From Desulfovibrio sp. (GTDB lineage Bacteria > Desulfobacterota > Desulfovibrionia > Desulfovibrionales > Desulfovibrionaceae), in contig NZ_WASP01000006.1 of NCBI RefSeq assembly GCF_009712225.1, forward strand, positions 930,875-994,874: a DNA stretch of 64,000 nt, written 5' to 3'. Below, one piece after another: positions 33,075 to 42,532 of this stretch (position 1 is the stretch's first letter; each line of letters starts with the position of its first letter). The notes beneath the pieces were generated by a model. The model had not been told where the DNA came from. It did no database searches and saw nothing but the letters and a program-made list of their open reading frames with translations. A program made the translations under genes and the position numbers.

Positions 33075-34649
33075 ATGTCTGTGAAACGGAAAACCATTCT
33101 TTCCGCAGCAGCTCTTGCGCTTACATTGGGGTTGGCGTTTGGGCAGCCTGCTGAAGCAGTGGAATTCAAGGCTCGTGGCATCTGGTCAATGGGTTTTGGT
33201 GTGGGCGATTCCAGCCTGACCAAGGACGTGACGACCAATGGTACCAAACAGAAGGCCAACAACAACGATCAGTTTGTGTCGCGTCAGCGCGTGCTGCTGT
33301 TCCTTGATGCTGTTGCCTCTGAAAACCTGATGGGCAGCGTGCAGTTCAAGCTTGGCCCGCAGGATTGGGGCCGCGCCGGTCAGGGTTCCGCCCTTGGTGC
33401 CGACGGCACCATGGTTCGCGTTACCCAGGCCAACATGCAGTGGATGGTTCCGCAGACCGATCTGAAGTTCAAGATGGGCCTGCAGTATCTGGCCCTGCCC
33501 AATGCCGCTGGTGGCTCTGCCGTGTTTGACACGCAGGCAGCCGCAGTGGTGGGCAGCTATGCCTTTAACAAAAACGTGGGGCTTACCGCCCTGTGGATGC
33601 GCCCCTTTAACGACAACTATCAGGGCGGCAACTACCAGAACGTGCTCAGCAACGACAAGTCCGGCTATCTTGATAACATGGACCTGTTTGCCCTCACCCT
33701 GCCCCTGACCTTTGACGGCATTACGGTTACCCCCTGGGTCATGCCCGGCATGATGGGCCGTAACACCGGCAAGTTTGCGGCCTTCAGCAACTACGGCCTC
33801 AACGACGGTTCTCCGGCTACCACCCTGTACCCCTACCTGAACAAGCTTGGTGGCGGCCGCGGCCTTAACGTGACCGGCGTGACCAATGCCTCCAAGGAAT
33901 ACGGTACAGTGTTCTGGGCCGGTCTGCCCGTCAAGATTACCGCCCTGGAACCCTGGAACATCGAATTCGACACCAACTACGGCTATGTCGAACAGATGGG
34001 CAGCTTCAACGTGATGCGCCGCAACAATCCCAACGATGTGGTTCACGGCAGCACCAAGCGTGAAGGCTGGCTGGCCAAGGCCCTCGTGGAATACAAGCTT
34101 GACTGGGGCGTGCCCGGCATTTTCGGCTGGTACGCCTCCGGCGACGACGGCAACGTCAAGAACGGTTCCGAACGCCTGCCCTCCGTATGTGCCTACGGCA
34201 ACTTCACCTCCTTCATGGGTGATGGCAACCTTGGCTGGAGCCCCAACGTCAACTTCATGGACAAGTCGCTGTCCTACGCCGGTACCTGGGGTATTGGCGC
34301 CCAGATCCGCGACGTCAGCTTCATCGAAAAGCTGAACCATACCTTCCGTGTGGCCTACTGGGGCGGCACCAACAGCCCCTCCATGGTCAAGTACATGGAC
34401 CACGCCAACGCCTGGGATTCCACTTCCAACATGTTTGATGGCCCTTACATGACCACCAACGACGGTCTGCTCGAATTCAACGTGATCTCCACCTACAAGA
34501 TTTACGACAATCTTGAAATGAACGTTGAACTGGGCTACGTGGCCAACTACATGGACAGCAGCACCTGGAACAAGAGCTACCAGAACTTCGGCTCCTACTC
34601 CAAGCAGGATGCCTGGAAGGGCCAGGTGGTCTTCCAGTACAAGTTCTAA
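33075..34649 (+). CDS. Outer-membrane homotrimeric porin, Desulfovibrio type
   Basis: 524-aa beta-barrel protein. The signal peptide MSVKRKTILSAAALALTLGL ends at AEA, and the mature chain opens VEFKARGIWSMGFGVGDSS, as in the abundant Desulfovibrio porins. Alternating aromatic/polar strands run throughout, and the C terminus ends in an aromatic-rich strand closing with Phe (QVVFQYKF), the Bam recognition signal. GGGAGG lies 4 bases before the ATG at 33075. It has its own strong terminator and a sigma-54 promoter with operators upstream, so it probably admits the regulon's substrate. Confidence 0.9.
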   Translation: MSVKRKTILSAAALALTLGLAFGQPAEAVEFKARGIWSMGFGVGDSSLTKDVTTNGTKQKANNNDQFVSRQRVLLFLDAVASENLMGSVQFKLGPQDWGRAGQGSALGADGTMVRVTQANMQWMVPQTDLKFKMGLQYLALPNAAGGSAVFDTQAAAVVGSYAFNKNVGLTALWMRPFNDNYQGGNYQNVLSNDKSGYLDNMDLFALTLPLTFDGITVTPWVMPGMMGRNTGKFAAFSNYGLNDGSPATTLYPYLNKLGGGRGLNVTGVTNASKEYGTVFWAGLPVKITALEPWNIEFDTNYGYVEQMGSFNVMRRNNPNDVVHGSTKREGWLAKALVEYKLDWGVPGIFGWYASGDDGNVKNGSERLPSVCAYGNFTSFMGDGNLGWSPNVNFMDKSLSYAGTWGIGAQIRDVSFIEKLNHTFRVAYWGGTNSPSMVKYMDHANAWDSTSNMFDGPYMTTNDGLLEFNVISTYKIYDNLEMNVELGYVANYMDSSTWNKSYQNFGSYSKQDAWKGQVVFQYKF

Positions 34650-34677
34650 ACATCCGGCGGCTCCTTCCTCCGGTTTC

Positions 34678-34723
34678 ATGCCTGCCGGCAACCCGCATAC
34701 TGGTTGCCGGCAGGTGCATTTTT
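34678..34723 (+). terminator. Rho-independent terminator of the porin
   Basis: CCTGCCGGCAACC (34681-34693) pairs perfectly with GGTTGCCGGCAGG (34702-34714), then TGCATTTTT follows. Confidence 0.9.
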
Positions 34724-34865
34724 GCGTGCGAGCACCAACCTGCTGGCATACAACAAGCCAGCAGCCAGATGCCACAAGCAAAGGGCCGTCCTTCCAAAAC
34801 CATGGAGCGGCGGCCCTTTCAACAGTGCCCGGCACGCGGGCTGGCGTGGCAGCTATAACCGGAAG

Positions 34866-35711
34866 CTAGGAAGCCGTATCTTCGCGGTGCACCTGAACGA
34901 GCACCTCGGTAACGAAGAGGGATTCATTGTTGGTGGTCCAGTAATCGGTAACGTACCGTTCATATGAATCGGGCGCAGTCGCAAAGCTGTTTGCCGCACA
35001 CCAGTTTTGCAGCTTGCGGTAGGTATCACTGATGGTTTCGTGCGGGCCAATATGATAGCAGCTGGCCATCAGTGTTCCGCCAAATTCCTGCAAATGCTCT
35101 GCTTTGCAGGGGCGCATGGGGCGTTGCAAAACCTGTATGGGCTGCTCAACATTCGCCAGACGGTCAGCCAGAGACGAAAAGTGCACGATCACCGGGCCAG
35201 CGATATTATTGCCCAACGACTCGACAAAGTTGGTAAATTCCATATTTATGATGGTAGACTTGATGTCCAGCGAAAATTCCTCGTCGTGGCACAGCAACAG
35301 CTGGGGTGAAACGTATTTCACCGAAACCTGGCGGGTATCGTTGTCGAGCAGCATTTCTGCCTCGTGCAGCAGTTCGAGCCAGTCGTGAATGGATTCTGCA
35401 CGCAGGCGCAAAATTTCTTCTTCCTGCCGCAGGTCTTCCATCTTGGAAAGAAACATGCTGCACAAGGCCTTGAGCGATGCCGTGCTGTCAGCATCAAAGG
35501 CAGCGCGAATTTCTTCAAGGCGAAAGCCCATCTGCTTGTAATACTTGAGCGGAGGCACCGAGAGCACGTCTTCGTGTGTGTAGTAGCGGTAATTGTTGGA
35601 GCCACGCAAGCGAGGAGAAATAAGCCCCAGCTTGTCGTAAAAACGCAGGGCTTTTTTTGAAATATTTGATGTTTCGCTCATTTCACTGATGGTATAGCGC
35701 CGTGAGGTCAT
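34866..35711 (-). CDS. MerR-family regulator with C-terminal effector-binding domain
   Basis: 281 aa. The N-terminal MerR winged helix is clear (YTISEMSETSNISKKALRFYDKLGLISP...NNYRYYTHEDV), followed by a coiled-coil dimer helix (about residues 80-130). The C-terminal 150 residues look like a GyrI/SOUL-type small-molecule binding domain, as in BmrR/TipA-type regulators (VLQRPMRPCKAEHLQEFGG... HIGPHETISDTYRKLQNW). AGGAG lies 6 bases before the ATG at 35711. The converging porin and the empty upstream kilobase give no obvious target. Confidence 0.87.
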   Translation of the reverse strand: MTSRRYTISEMSETSNISKKALRFYDKLGLISPRLRGSNNYRYYTHEDVLSVPPLKYYKQMGFRLEEIRAAFDADSTASLKALCSMFLSKMEDLRQEEEILRLRAESIHDWLELLHEAEMLLDNDTRQVSVKYVSPQLLLCHDEEFSLDIKSTIINMEFTNFVESLGNNIAGPVIVHFSSLADRLANVEQPIQVLQRPMRPCKAEHLQEFGGTLMASCYHIGPHETISDTYRKLQNWCAANSFATAPDSYERYVTDYWTTNNESLFVTEVLVQVHREDTAS

Positions 35712-36844
35712 GAAACGTCTCCTGAATGAAGTGCTCTCAATCTGAGGGACACACTTCAAATGCAAAATGCGTTCCGCCTTGCCGCCGTAAGCGAAAACAG
35801 CGCGAGTCCTTCAAAAAAACACGGGCATAAACGGCACTGTCAGGCTGCCCTCCGCTACCTGTCGCAGCACAAGCCCTACCCAGTACCTACCAACAGTTAT
35901 GGCCAACATCAGCAACTGTATTCATCTGTGATGCATTAGTTTTTTAAAAATATATGCAGTTATATGAGCTGATAGAGTCTGCCATTTATAAGATATTCGA
36001 TTTCAAAAGGCCAAAAAAAATTATATTTCGACAACTCGTGTTTTATCAAAATCTCTCCGATGCATTTCAAACAATACTGCCTTATTTATTAATCTGAATT
36101 AATTCAGTCATAATTAGAAAACATGGCGCTTTAACTAGACATATTCCACAAGCAAACATTTCAGCATTTTTCAAATACAACATCACTCGGACACATTTAA
36201 AATAGAATTTCAATTCCCTAGATGTAAAATTCCGTACTGAATTCCAAATTAATCTATATTAAGGAACGTAATAAATTCATTTTTTGTATTTCAACGATAA
36301 CTTTTATTGCAATAATTGTATTATGCAATACGATGCATCCCAAATTCAGGTTACGTAAATACATATTATTTTTTTGTATTTCGCGCTAAATCCACAGACA
36401 GCTGAATTTTACTCGCCAACAGCGCCCGAATCTACGCCAGATGCCTGTTTCGCGAACTTAAATTTATCGATATTTTTTGCAGTCTGCCTGGCAAAATATC
36501 GTGCATTTGCATATTCACTGCTTGCTCAATGATTGCCATTTTTCAAAATTTGCGTAAATGATGTATTGATTATTTTTTAACCAGCCAATCTTACTAAAAG
36601 GCAAATTATTACAAATTCTTAACAGCCTCATTTTCGGACAGTGGCGGAAAAAACCTGTGCAACAGCCCAAGATACCATAATCTTTTAGGCCATCAGACCG
36701 AAAAGAAGAACATGCCTTGGGTCAACAAGGCAATTACATTTCAGTTTTTTGCAATGGCTCATGGTTTTCAACAACGACCAATGACAATGTCTGCTGCTTC
36801 ATCAAAGTGGCTCTGGCAGAAAACAACCAGTCAAGAGAACGTGC
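35712..36844. other. Long AT-rich gene-free region
   Basis: About 1.1 kb carries no credible gene. From about 35930 to 36650 the DNA is strongly AT-rich, unlike the GC-rich genes around it, and has many short A/T runs and the repeated phrase TTTTTTGTATTTC (near 36278 and 36370). A 69-codon frame at 36712-36921 overlaps the next gene and is not accepted. It may be a silenced, H-NS-like target or the scar of a lost insertion. Confidence 0.5.
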
Positions 36845-37324
36845 ATGATGCTATATTTATGTTTCAAAAAGCTGCCGATAATCTTTATTATCTGCATATT
36901 TCAGATGATTCTGGCTTATGATTCCAGCTTTGCGGCAGAGCAAAAAACATACATAGGCTCAAAAAATTGTGCCCCATGCCACGAAGATCAGTACAATTCA
37001 TTTATCAAACATTCAAAAAAAGCCAATTCATGGAATTCTGTAGCCATCATGAAGCCCAAGCTCAAGGAGCATGAGCTTCAGAAATGTTACGAATGCCACA
37101 CCACCGGCTACAACAAAGGCGGATTCAAAAGCATTGAAAGCACGCCTGACCTGGCCGATGTGGGTTGCGAGACCTGCCACGGCCCCGGCAGCGAACATGC
37201 CGAAACCCAGGATCCACAGTCCATCACAAGAAAGCCTGCGGTAGAAACCTGCACGGCATGCCACAGCTCAGAACGGATCCAGGATTTCAAATTCAAGCCA
37301 CTGATCTTTTCCGGCGCGCACTAG
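36845..37324 (+). CDS. Tetraheme c-type cytochrome
   Basis: 159-aa exported cytochrome. The N-terminal signal/anchor is hydrophobic ([17 protein letters not shown]) and ends near SSFAAE. Four CxxCH sites follow: CAPCH, CYECH, CETCH and CTACH, with further His available as sixth ligands. The spacing and [12 protein letters not shown] phrase resemble the cytochrome c554/multiheme family rather than cytochrome c3. It is translated 13 bases ahead of the heme-containing chemoreceptor, so the pair probably works together. The second ATG at 36848 is an alternative start; the ribosome site is weak. Confidence 0.85.
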   Translation: MMLYLCFKKLPIIFIICIFQMILAYDSSFAAEQKTYIGSKNCAPCHEDQYNSFIKHSKKANSWNSVAIMKPKLKEHELQKCYECHTTGYNKGGFKSIESTPDLADVGCETCHGPGSEHAETQDPQSITRKPAVETCTACHSSERIQDFKFKPLIFSGAH

Positions 37325-37337
37325 TTCGGGGGTAGCA

Positions 37338-39368
37338 ATGCTTTTATCCAGATCGCTTAATTTCAAAATTACCATGTCCATTGTGGGCATCACCTTTCTG
37401 GTGATCAGCTGCATTATGGCCCTTGAGTATGTTGGCGTTAAAAAAATGATGACCGACGAAATACGCGCAGGCGCGCGCATGGAAACCGGCCTCATCTACA
37501 TGGGCATTGAAAAGCCCATGATCGTGGGTGACAACACGGGCACTGCGGAAGAGTTCAGCAAGATCAAAAACAAGTTCAATCATATTTCAGCCTTCATGAC
37601 CTCGTACACGGGCAACATCACGTACAGCACCGATGAACGTACCGTTCGCAAGGATTACAAGGCGGTAGAAGCCGACAAGGATCTGGCTGCCCTGCACTCG
37701 CGTGGTCTCAAGGAACCGCTTGAGGAATCTGTATTCATCGACCAGAACGGCAAAAAAATTCTGGGCAGCGTTTTTTCCATCAAAAATCAGCGCCGTTGTT
37801 ACCACTGCCATGGCGATTCCGAACCCATTCTTGGCCAGCTGGTGATGAAGCTTGATGTCACCACGGCCTGGGACGCCATGGAAAACCAGCTGCTGCAAAC
37901 CTCCCTCATGGGGGCTGCGGGCCTTATTGCCCTTATCGGCTTTACGGTGCTGGCCATCCGCCATTTTCTCATTCGCCGAATTTCGCGCCTTGTGTCCAAC
38001 GCAGGTCAGGTTGCCGCTGGCAATCTGACCGTGTCATTTGAGCAGGAAGGCAAGGACGAACTTGCGCGGCTTTCTACCGACATTGGCTCCATGGTCGCCC
38101 AGCTCAAGGACAAGCTGGGATTTTCAGAAGGAGTGCTCAACGGTATCGCCGCACCTTGCCTTATTATCGGCGCGGACAAAAAGATTCTGTGGCTCAACCA
38201 GCATCTGTGCGACATGCTCGAAAAGTCGCAGCCGCCGCAAAGCTTCATCGGGCAGACATCCGGCCGTTTTCTGTGGAACGACGACGCCCGCGAAACCACA
38301 GCGGTACGTGCAGTTGAACACCGCAAAAAATTTGTTGCCGAGCGGGAGCTGCCCACAGAAAAAGGCAATCTGCGCTACGTTACGGTTACCGCAACGCCAT
38401 TCTTTGACATGGACGGCGAGCTGATGGGCTCGGTAACTTTCTGGAACGACATTACCGAAATCAAAAAGAACCAGCAGCAGATTGAAAAGAACGGTGCCAT
38501 GGTCGCCAGAGTGGCCGAAAATGCGGGCGAAATCGCCACGCATCTTGCCCATATATCTGACCAGCTGCTTGAGCGCATCGGCCAGACCAGCGAGGGCACG
38601 GCCAGCCAGCAAAACAGAATCCGCGAAACTGCGGTTGCAGTGGAATCCATGAACGCCTCCATTCTGGATGTGGCGCGCAACGCCGCCGATGCTTCGGGCA
38701 AGGCAGCGCAGGCCCGCCAGCGCGCCCAGAGTGGCCAAAAGATTACCGACCAGTCCATCGCCGCCATTGCCGATGTGCGCAAACACACTACCACCATGAG
38801 CTCCGGCCTGCACGACCTGGGCAACAAGGCGCAGGATGTGGGCAAAATTCTTGGCATCATCAGCGACATTGCCGACCAGACCAACCTGCTGGCCCTCAAT
38901 GCCGCCATTGAAGCCGCCCGGGCTGGCGAGGCCGGTCGTGGCTTTGCTGTTGTAGCCGACGAGGTGCGCAAGCTGGCGGAAAAAACCATGCAGGCCACCA
39001 TGGAAGTCTCGGCGGCCGTCAAAGGTATTCAGGACAGCGCGCACTCCAACATCTCACTGATGGACGATACGGACGCCAGTGTGGAACAGGGCGTCACCCT
39101 TGTCAGCCAGGCTGGCGAAGCCCTGCAGGAGATCGTAACCCAGGTCATGCAGACCGCCGACATGATTGGCGTTATCGCCGCCTCGGCCGAAGAGCAATCC
39201 GCGGCATCCGAACAAATCAACGGAAATATCAGCAACGTAAATTCCATCGCCATGGATATTTCCAATGGCATGGCAGAGCTTGGCAGCACCGCCAGAGAAG
39301 TGGCCCAGATGGCCGCCGACCTGCGCAAAACCATTGCCTCCATGAGCAATGGCAACGGCAACTCCTAG
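37338..39368 (+). CDS. Methyl-accepting chemotaxis protein with periplasmic c-heme site (DcrA-like)
   Basis: 676 aa. A first membrane helix is at about residues 12-32. The periplasmic sensor carries CYHCHGD with Cys154, a single c-type heme site. A second helix is at about 190-212, followed by HAMP ([18 protein letters not shown]), a PAS domain (about 270-380) and a long signalling hairpin with the tip [20 protein letters not shown]. Architecture and length match DcrA of D. vulgaris, a redox/oxygen receptor. It follows the tetraheme gene by 13 bases and ends at a strong terminator. No CheR/CheB pentapeptide tether is seen. Confidence 0.92.
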   Translation: MLLSRSLNFKITMSIVGITFLVISCIMALEYVGVKKMMTDEIRAGARMETGLIYMGIEKPMIVGDNTGTAEEFSKIKNKFNHISAFMTSYTGNITYSTDERTVRKDYKAVEADKDLAALHSRGLKEPLEESVFIDQNGKKILGSVFSIKNQRRCYHCHGDSEPILGQLVMKLDVTTAWDAMENQLLQTSLMGAAGLIALIGFTVLAIRHFLIRRISRLVSNAGQVAAGNLTVSFEQEGKDELARLSTDIGSMVAQLKDKLGFSEGVLNGIAAPCLIIGADKKILWLNQHLCDMLEKSQPPQSFIGQTSGRFLWNDDARETTAVRAVEHRKKFVAERELPTEKGNLRYVTVTATPFFDMDGELMGSVTFWNDITEIKKNQQQIEKNGAMVARVAENAGEIATHLAHISDQLLERIGQTSEGTASQQNRIRETAVAVESMNASILDVARNAADASGKAAQARQRAQSGQKITDQSIAAIADVRKHTTTMSSGLHDLGNKAQDVGKILGIISDIADQTNLLALNAAIEAARAGEAGRGFAVVADEVRKLAEKTMQATMEVSAAVKGIQDSAHSNISLMDDTDASVEQGVTLVSQAGEALQEIVTQVMQTADMIGVIAASAEEQSAASEQINGNISNVNSIAMDISNGMAELGSTAREVAQMAADLRKTIASMSNGNGNS

Positions 39369-39400
39369 CCACACAGGCCGGATACCGACAAACGAGAGAG

Positions 39401-39433
39401 CGGCGGCAAACTTTGGTTTGCCGCCGTTTTTTT
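39401..39433 (+). terminator. Rho-independent terminator after the chemoreceptor
   Basis: CGGCGGCAAAC (39401-39411) and GTTTGCCGCCG (39416-39426) form a perfect 11-bp stem with a TTTG loop, followed by a T run. Confidence 0.93.
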
Positions 39434-39478
39434 GGTCGCGCCCTTGACACAGATCAATTAATGTTGAAATGTCATTTT

Positions 39479-39829
39479 ATGGAAAGCAAAACTGCCGCAA
39501 ACATATTTGAAGCCCTGGCTTCAGAAGTACGCCTGGACCTGTTCAGGCTGCTGGTCAAAAACGCCCCTCAAGGTCTTGTGGCGGGCGAAATTGCGCGACA
39601 GCTTGAAATTCCTTCCACCAACCTCTCCTTTCATCTCAAGGCCGTGGTGCACAGCGGCCTTGTGACGGTTGAAAAGGAGGGACGCTTTATGCGCTACAAG
39701 GCCAACATCCCCCTGATGCTCGAGGTCATCGCCTACCTCACTTCTGAATGCTGCTCTGCCAACCCCTGTGAATGCAAAAAATTCAGGGCGGAAAGCGGCA
39801 TTCTGCCTGGCATTCTGCCAGAAAACTGA
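39479..39829 (+). CDS. ArsR-family metalloregulator
   Basis: 116-aa winged-helix repressor. ALASEVRLDLFRLLVKNA and IPSTNLSFHLKAVVHSGLVTVEKEGRFMRY are typical ArsR/SmtB helices. The ELCVCDL metal site is absent, but the C terminus has a thiol cluster (SECCSANPCEC), as in the group of As(III)-binding ArsR proteins with C-terminal cysteines. TTGACA at 39444-39449 may be a -35 element. The ATG at 39479 has no ribosome site; an alternative in-frame ATG at 39461 exists. It precedes the permease by 65 bases. Confidence 0.85.
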   Translation: MESKTAANIFEALASEVRLDLFRLLVKNAPQGLVAGEIARQLEIPSTNLSFHLKAVVHSGLVTVEKEGRFMRYKANIPLMLEVIAYLTSECCSANPCECKKFRAESGILPGILPEN

Positions 39830-39894
39830 TTGCGGAATTTTTTTTGGACAAACGAGTCAATATTTCAACAAATATCAAAATATGAGCACCTGCC

Positions 39895-41022
39895 ATGAGC
39901 ACCCCAGCCAAACAACAATGCTGTGGAACAAGCCATTTGCAAAAGGCAAAAGGACCTGAAGCCCGTAACTGGAACGGCAAATACGCGCTGACCATCACGG
40001 CGCTGGCCATATTGTGGTGGTTGGCGTACTCCACCATTCAACCAGTGGCCCACTGGCTGGCAGTAAGCGTATTTGGTCTTGTGCCCGGCTCGCCAGCTGC
40101 AGAATCCCTGGAATTTTTCCTTTATGATACGGCCAAAATCCTGCTTCTGCTGGTATCGCTCATCTACGCCATTGCGTGGGCCCGGGCGGGCCTCAATGTT
40201 GAGCGCGTACGCGACTATCTGACCGGCAAGGCACGCGGGCTCGGCTATTTTCTGGGTTCGGCTTTTGGCGCGGTTACACCCTTCTGCTCCTGCTCAAGCA
40301 TCCCGCTGTTTCTCGGTTTTACCACGGCCAATATTCCTGTGGGCATAACCATGGCCTTTCTCATTACCTCGCCGCTCATCAACGAGCTGGCCGTAGTGCT
40401 GCTGTGGGGCCTGCTGGGTTGGAAAATAACCGTGGCCTATGTGGTTGTGGGCATGGTGGCGGGCATAATTGGCGGCTTTCTTATGGACGCCCTCAAGGCC
40501 GGGCGCTGGCTGCACCCCGCCATTCTGGAGGCCATTGCCAGCATGCCTGCGCAGCCAGCCCAGATAAGGGCTTCTTCCGCTGCCCGCAAAATCAGCGTGC
40601 GCGAACGACACAACTTTGCCTGGGCTGAGACTTCTTCCATCTTCAGACGCGTGTGGAAATGGGTGATCGTTGGCGTGGCCCTGGGGGCGGGGCTGCACGG
40701 CTTTGTGCCCGAAAACTGGTTTGCGCAGCACGTTGGCGCTGGCGAGTGGTGGTCTGTGCCCTTCTCTGTGTTGCTGGGTATTCCCCTATACTCCAGCGTT
40801 ACGGGTATTATCCCCGTCATGGAGAGTCTGCTGGCCAAGGGGCTGCCACTCGGCACAACCCTGGCATTCTGCATGAGCACCGTTGTGGTAAGCCTGCCTG
40901 AAATGATCATGCTGCGGCAGGTCATGACGGTTCGCCTGCTGGCGGTATTTGTTGGCTATCTTTTGCTCATGTTTACCTTGGTAGGCTGGCTGTTCAACCT
41001 GCTTGGACCGTTGATGATCTAA
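39895..41022 (+). CDS. Permease of the ArsP/DUF318 family
   Basis: 375-aa membrane protein with about eight to ten helices. The hallmark TPFCSCSSIPLFLGFT with paired cysteines is present near residue 130, together with a second half containing GIPLYSSVTGIIPVME. The N terminus carries CC and other thiols. Family members export organoarsenicals or other thiol-reactive compounds (ArsP) or are of unknown substrate. The neighbours, an ArsR regulator upstream and a thioredoxin-like protein 17 bases downstream, form a typical arsR-permease-thioredoxin unit. Substrate uncertain. Confidence 0.87.
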   Translation: MSTPAKQQCCGTSHLQKAKGPEARNWNGKYALTITALAILWWLAYSTIQPVAHWLAVSVFGLVPGSPAAESLEFFLYDTAKILLLLVSLIYAIAWARAGLNVERVRDYLTGKARGLGYFLGSAFGAVTPFCSCSSIPLFLGFTTANIPVGITMAFLITSPLINELAVVLLWGLLGWKITVAYVVVGMVAGIIGGFLMDALKAGRWLHPAILEAIASMPAQPAQIRASSAARKISVRERHNFAWAETSSIFRRVWKWVIVGVALGAGLHGFVPENWFAQHVGAGEWWSVPFSVLLGIPLYSSVTGIIPVMESLLAKGLPLGTTLAFCMSTVVVSLPEMIMLRQVMTVRLLAVFVGYLLLMFTLVGWLFNLLGPLMI

Positions 41023-41039
41023 AAAAAATGGAGCATGAC

Positions 41040-41282
41040 ATGGAAATAAAGGTATTCGGCCCGGGCTGCGCCCGCTGTGTCGAGGCAGAGGGTGTGGTAC
41101 GGCAGGCGGCAGCACAGGCTGGCGGCGACATATCGGTGATCAAGGTTTCCGATTTCAGGGAAATCATGGCCGCACGTATCATCTCAACCCCGGCGGTGAT
41201 GGTCGACGGCGACATCAAATGCACCGGCAGGGTTCCCACCGGTGAAGAAGTAGCCCAATGGATTGAAGAAGCCAGGGGCTAG
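41040..41282 (+). CDS. Small thioredoxin-family (redox-active disulfide) protein
   Basis: 80-aa single thioredoxin fold of the redox-active disulfide protein 2 type. The CxxC is in GPGCARCVEAE, and ISTPAVMVDG supplies the cis-Pro loop. GGAG lies 6 bases before the ATG at 41040; an ATG at 41028 is possible. It forms the third gene of the arsR-permease set, where such proteins usually keep the permease thiols or a metalloid reduced. Confidence 0.87.
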   Translation: MEIKVFGPGCARCVEAEGVVRQAAAQAGGDISVIKVSDFREIMAARIISTPAVMVDGDIKCTGRVPTGEEVAQWIEEARG

Positions 41283-41410
41283 GCTGGCTGCTGCCAGCAC
41301 AGCTTTGACCCGCCACGCTTGTGCAACACGCTTGCCCTGCATGGCGGGTCACGCTATTGTGGGTCACTGTTCAGGGTGCTATTTCGCACACTTCCACCAA
41401 GGCAGACCCC

Positions 41411-42442
41411 ATGCACTATCCCCACATCGCGATGTTGAAGACCAAGTGCCTTTTTCTGGTCGTGGCCATGCACTGCGTCATGTTTTTTGCTACGCCCTTT
41501 CCTTTCTGGAAGCTGTACGCCGATGCACCCCAGCCTTTTGCCGACCTGCTTACGGCCATTTCGGGCACCACGCTCATCCAGTGTTTCATGATGGCCTCTG
41601 GCTTTCTGTTTGCCGCCGCGTGGGATTCGGGCAAACGCACCCCTCTGCAACACCTGCTGCACCGTGGACGCAGGCTTTTGTTGCCCTGGTTTGGCGTGGG
41701 TATGCTTTGGGTAGCGCCTCTGTACTGGCTTTTTTCCATCCCCGCCTTTGGACACCCCGCTGACGCCACTCTTGTGGAAACATGGAAGTCTGTGGCCCTT
41801 GGCCTGTTTACCGACCACCTGTGGTTTCTGCTTGTGCTGTTCTGGGTGACCATTTTCTGGATTATCACACTGACAGTGTTGAAAAAATGCGGGCACGACA
41901 CTGCGGCTGCTGGCGGCATGGTGGCCTTGATTGCCGCCCTGTGCATGCAGAACTACGGCCAGTGGATCAAGTGGTACTGCCTGTGGGAAGTTTCTGCGTA
42001 TATTCTTTGCTACTATCTGGGCATTGTGATTTTCAGAAACCGCGAATCCTTCGACGCCCTTTGCCGCAAACGCCCCCTGACTCTGGCGATTGGGCTGCTG
42101 GTCATGATCATTCTGCTCTGGCCCTATGCCTTTGCCCCTGTGAGCGGCTGGGCGGTTTCTCTGCTGTGCGCCCTGCTTGGCTACCACCTGTTTTTGCTCT
42201 CAGGTGGGCTGTACCCCCTGGTGCAATCCATCCCCCTGTTTACCTGGTTTGAGCGTAACGGCTTTCGCTTCTATCTTTTTCATCTGCCTACGCCCCTGCT
42301 TGTATTCATGTGGCTGTACAAGCCGCTGCAACTGCCGCCCGTGGCCTTTGTGCTGCTGAACATTGCCATAACAATGGCAGTTACCTCGGTCATTGTGCTG
42401 GTCAGCCGCAAGCTGGAGGCAAGGCTGGGCATCAGCCTGTAA
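41411..42442 (+). CDS. Acyltransferase-3 family membrane protein
   Basis: 343-aa integral membrane protein with about ten helices. The early FLVVAMHCVMFF segment with its His and the RRLLLPWFGVGML segment with its Arg match the acyltransferase-3 catalytic regions. Such proteins acetylate or succinylate cell-surface sugars or lipids. The ATG at 41411 is chosen over one at 41321 because the first helix then begins about 10 residues in. No surface-polysaccharide cluster surrounds it, so the target is unknown. Confidence 0.78.
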   Translation: MHYPHIAMLKTKCLFLVVAMHCVMFFATPFPFWKLYADAPQPFADLLTAISGTTLIQCFMMASGFLFAAAWDSGKRTPLQHLLHRGRRLLLPWFGVGMLWVAPLYWLFSIPAFGHPADATLVETWKSVALGLFTDHLWFLLVLFWVTIFWIITLTVLKKCGHDTAAAGGMVALIAALCMQNYGQWIKWYCLWEVSAYILCYYLGIVIFRNRESFDALCRKRPLTLAIGLLVMIILLWPYAFAPVSGWAVSLLCALLGYHLFLLSGGLYPLVQSIPLFTWFERNGFRFYLFHLPTPLLVFMWLYKPLQLPPVAFVLLNIAITMAVTSVIVLVSRKLEARLGISL

Positions 42443-42532
42443 TTTTAGCATTATCTGTGGCGCTTCCCCCTGTTCGATATGGCGTACGCGTTGCGGCGTG
42501 ACGCACAAACCGCCTGAAGGGAGATACCTGCC

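Noticed and set aside
33186..34835. 549-codon minus-strand frame opposite the porin
   Set aside because: Val/Gly/His-rich shadow of the porin, lacking signals; the porin has signal peptide, terminal Phe and terminator.
36712..36921. 69-codon frame before the tetraheme cytochrome
   Set aside because: Overlaps the cytochrome's signal peptide in another frame and has no family character; cytochrome frame has four CxxCH sites.
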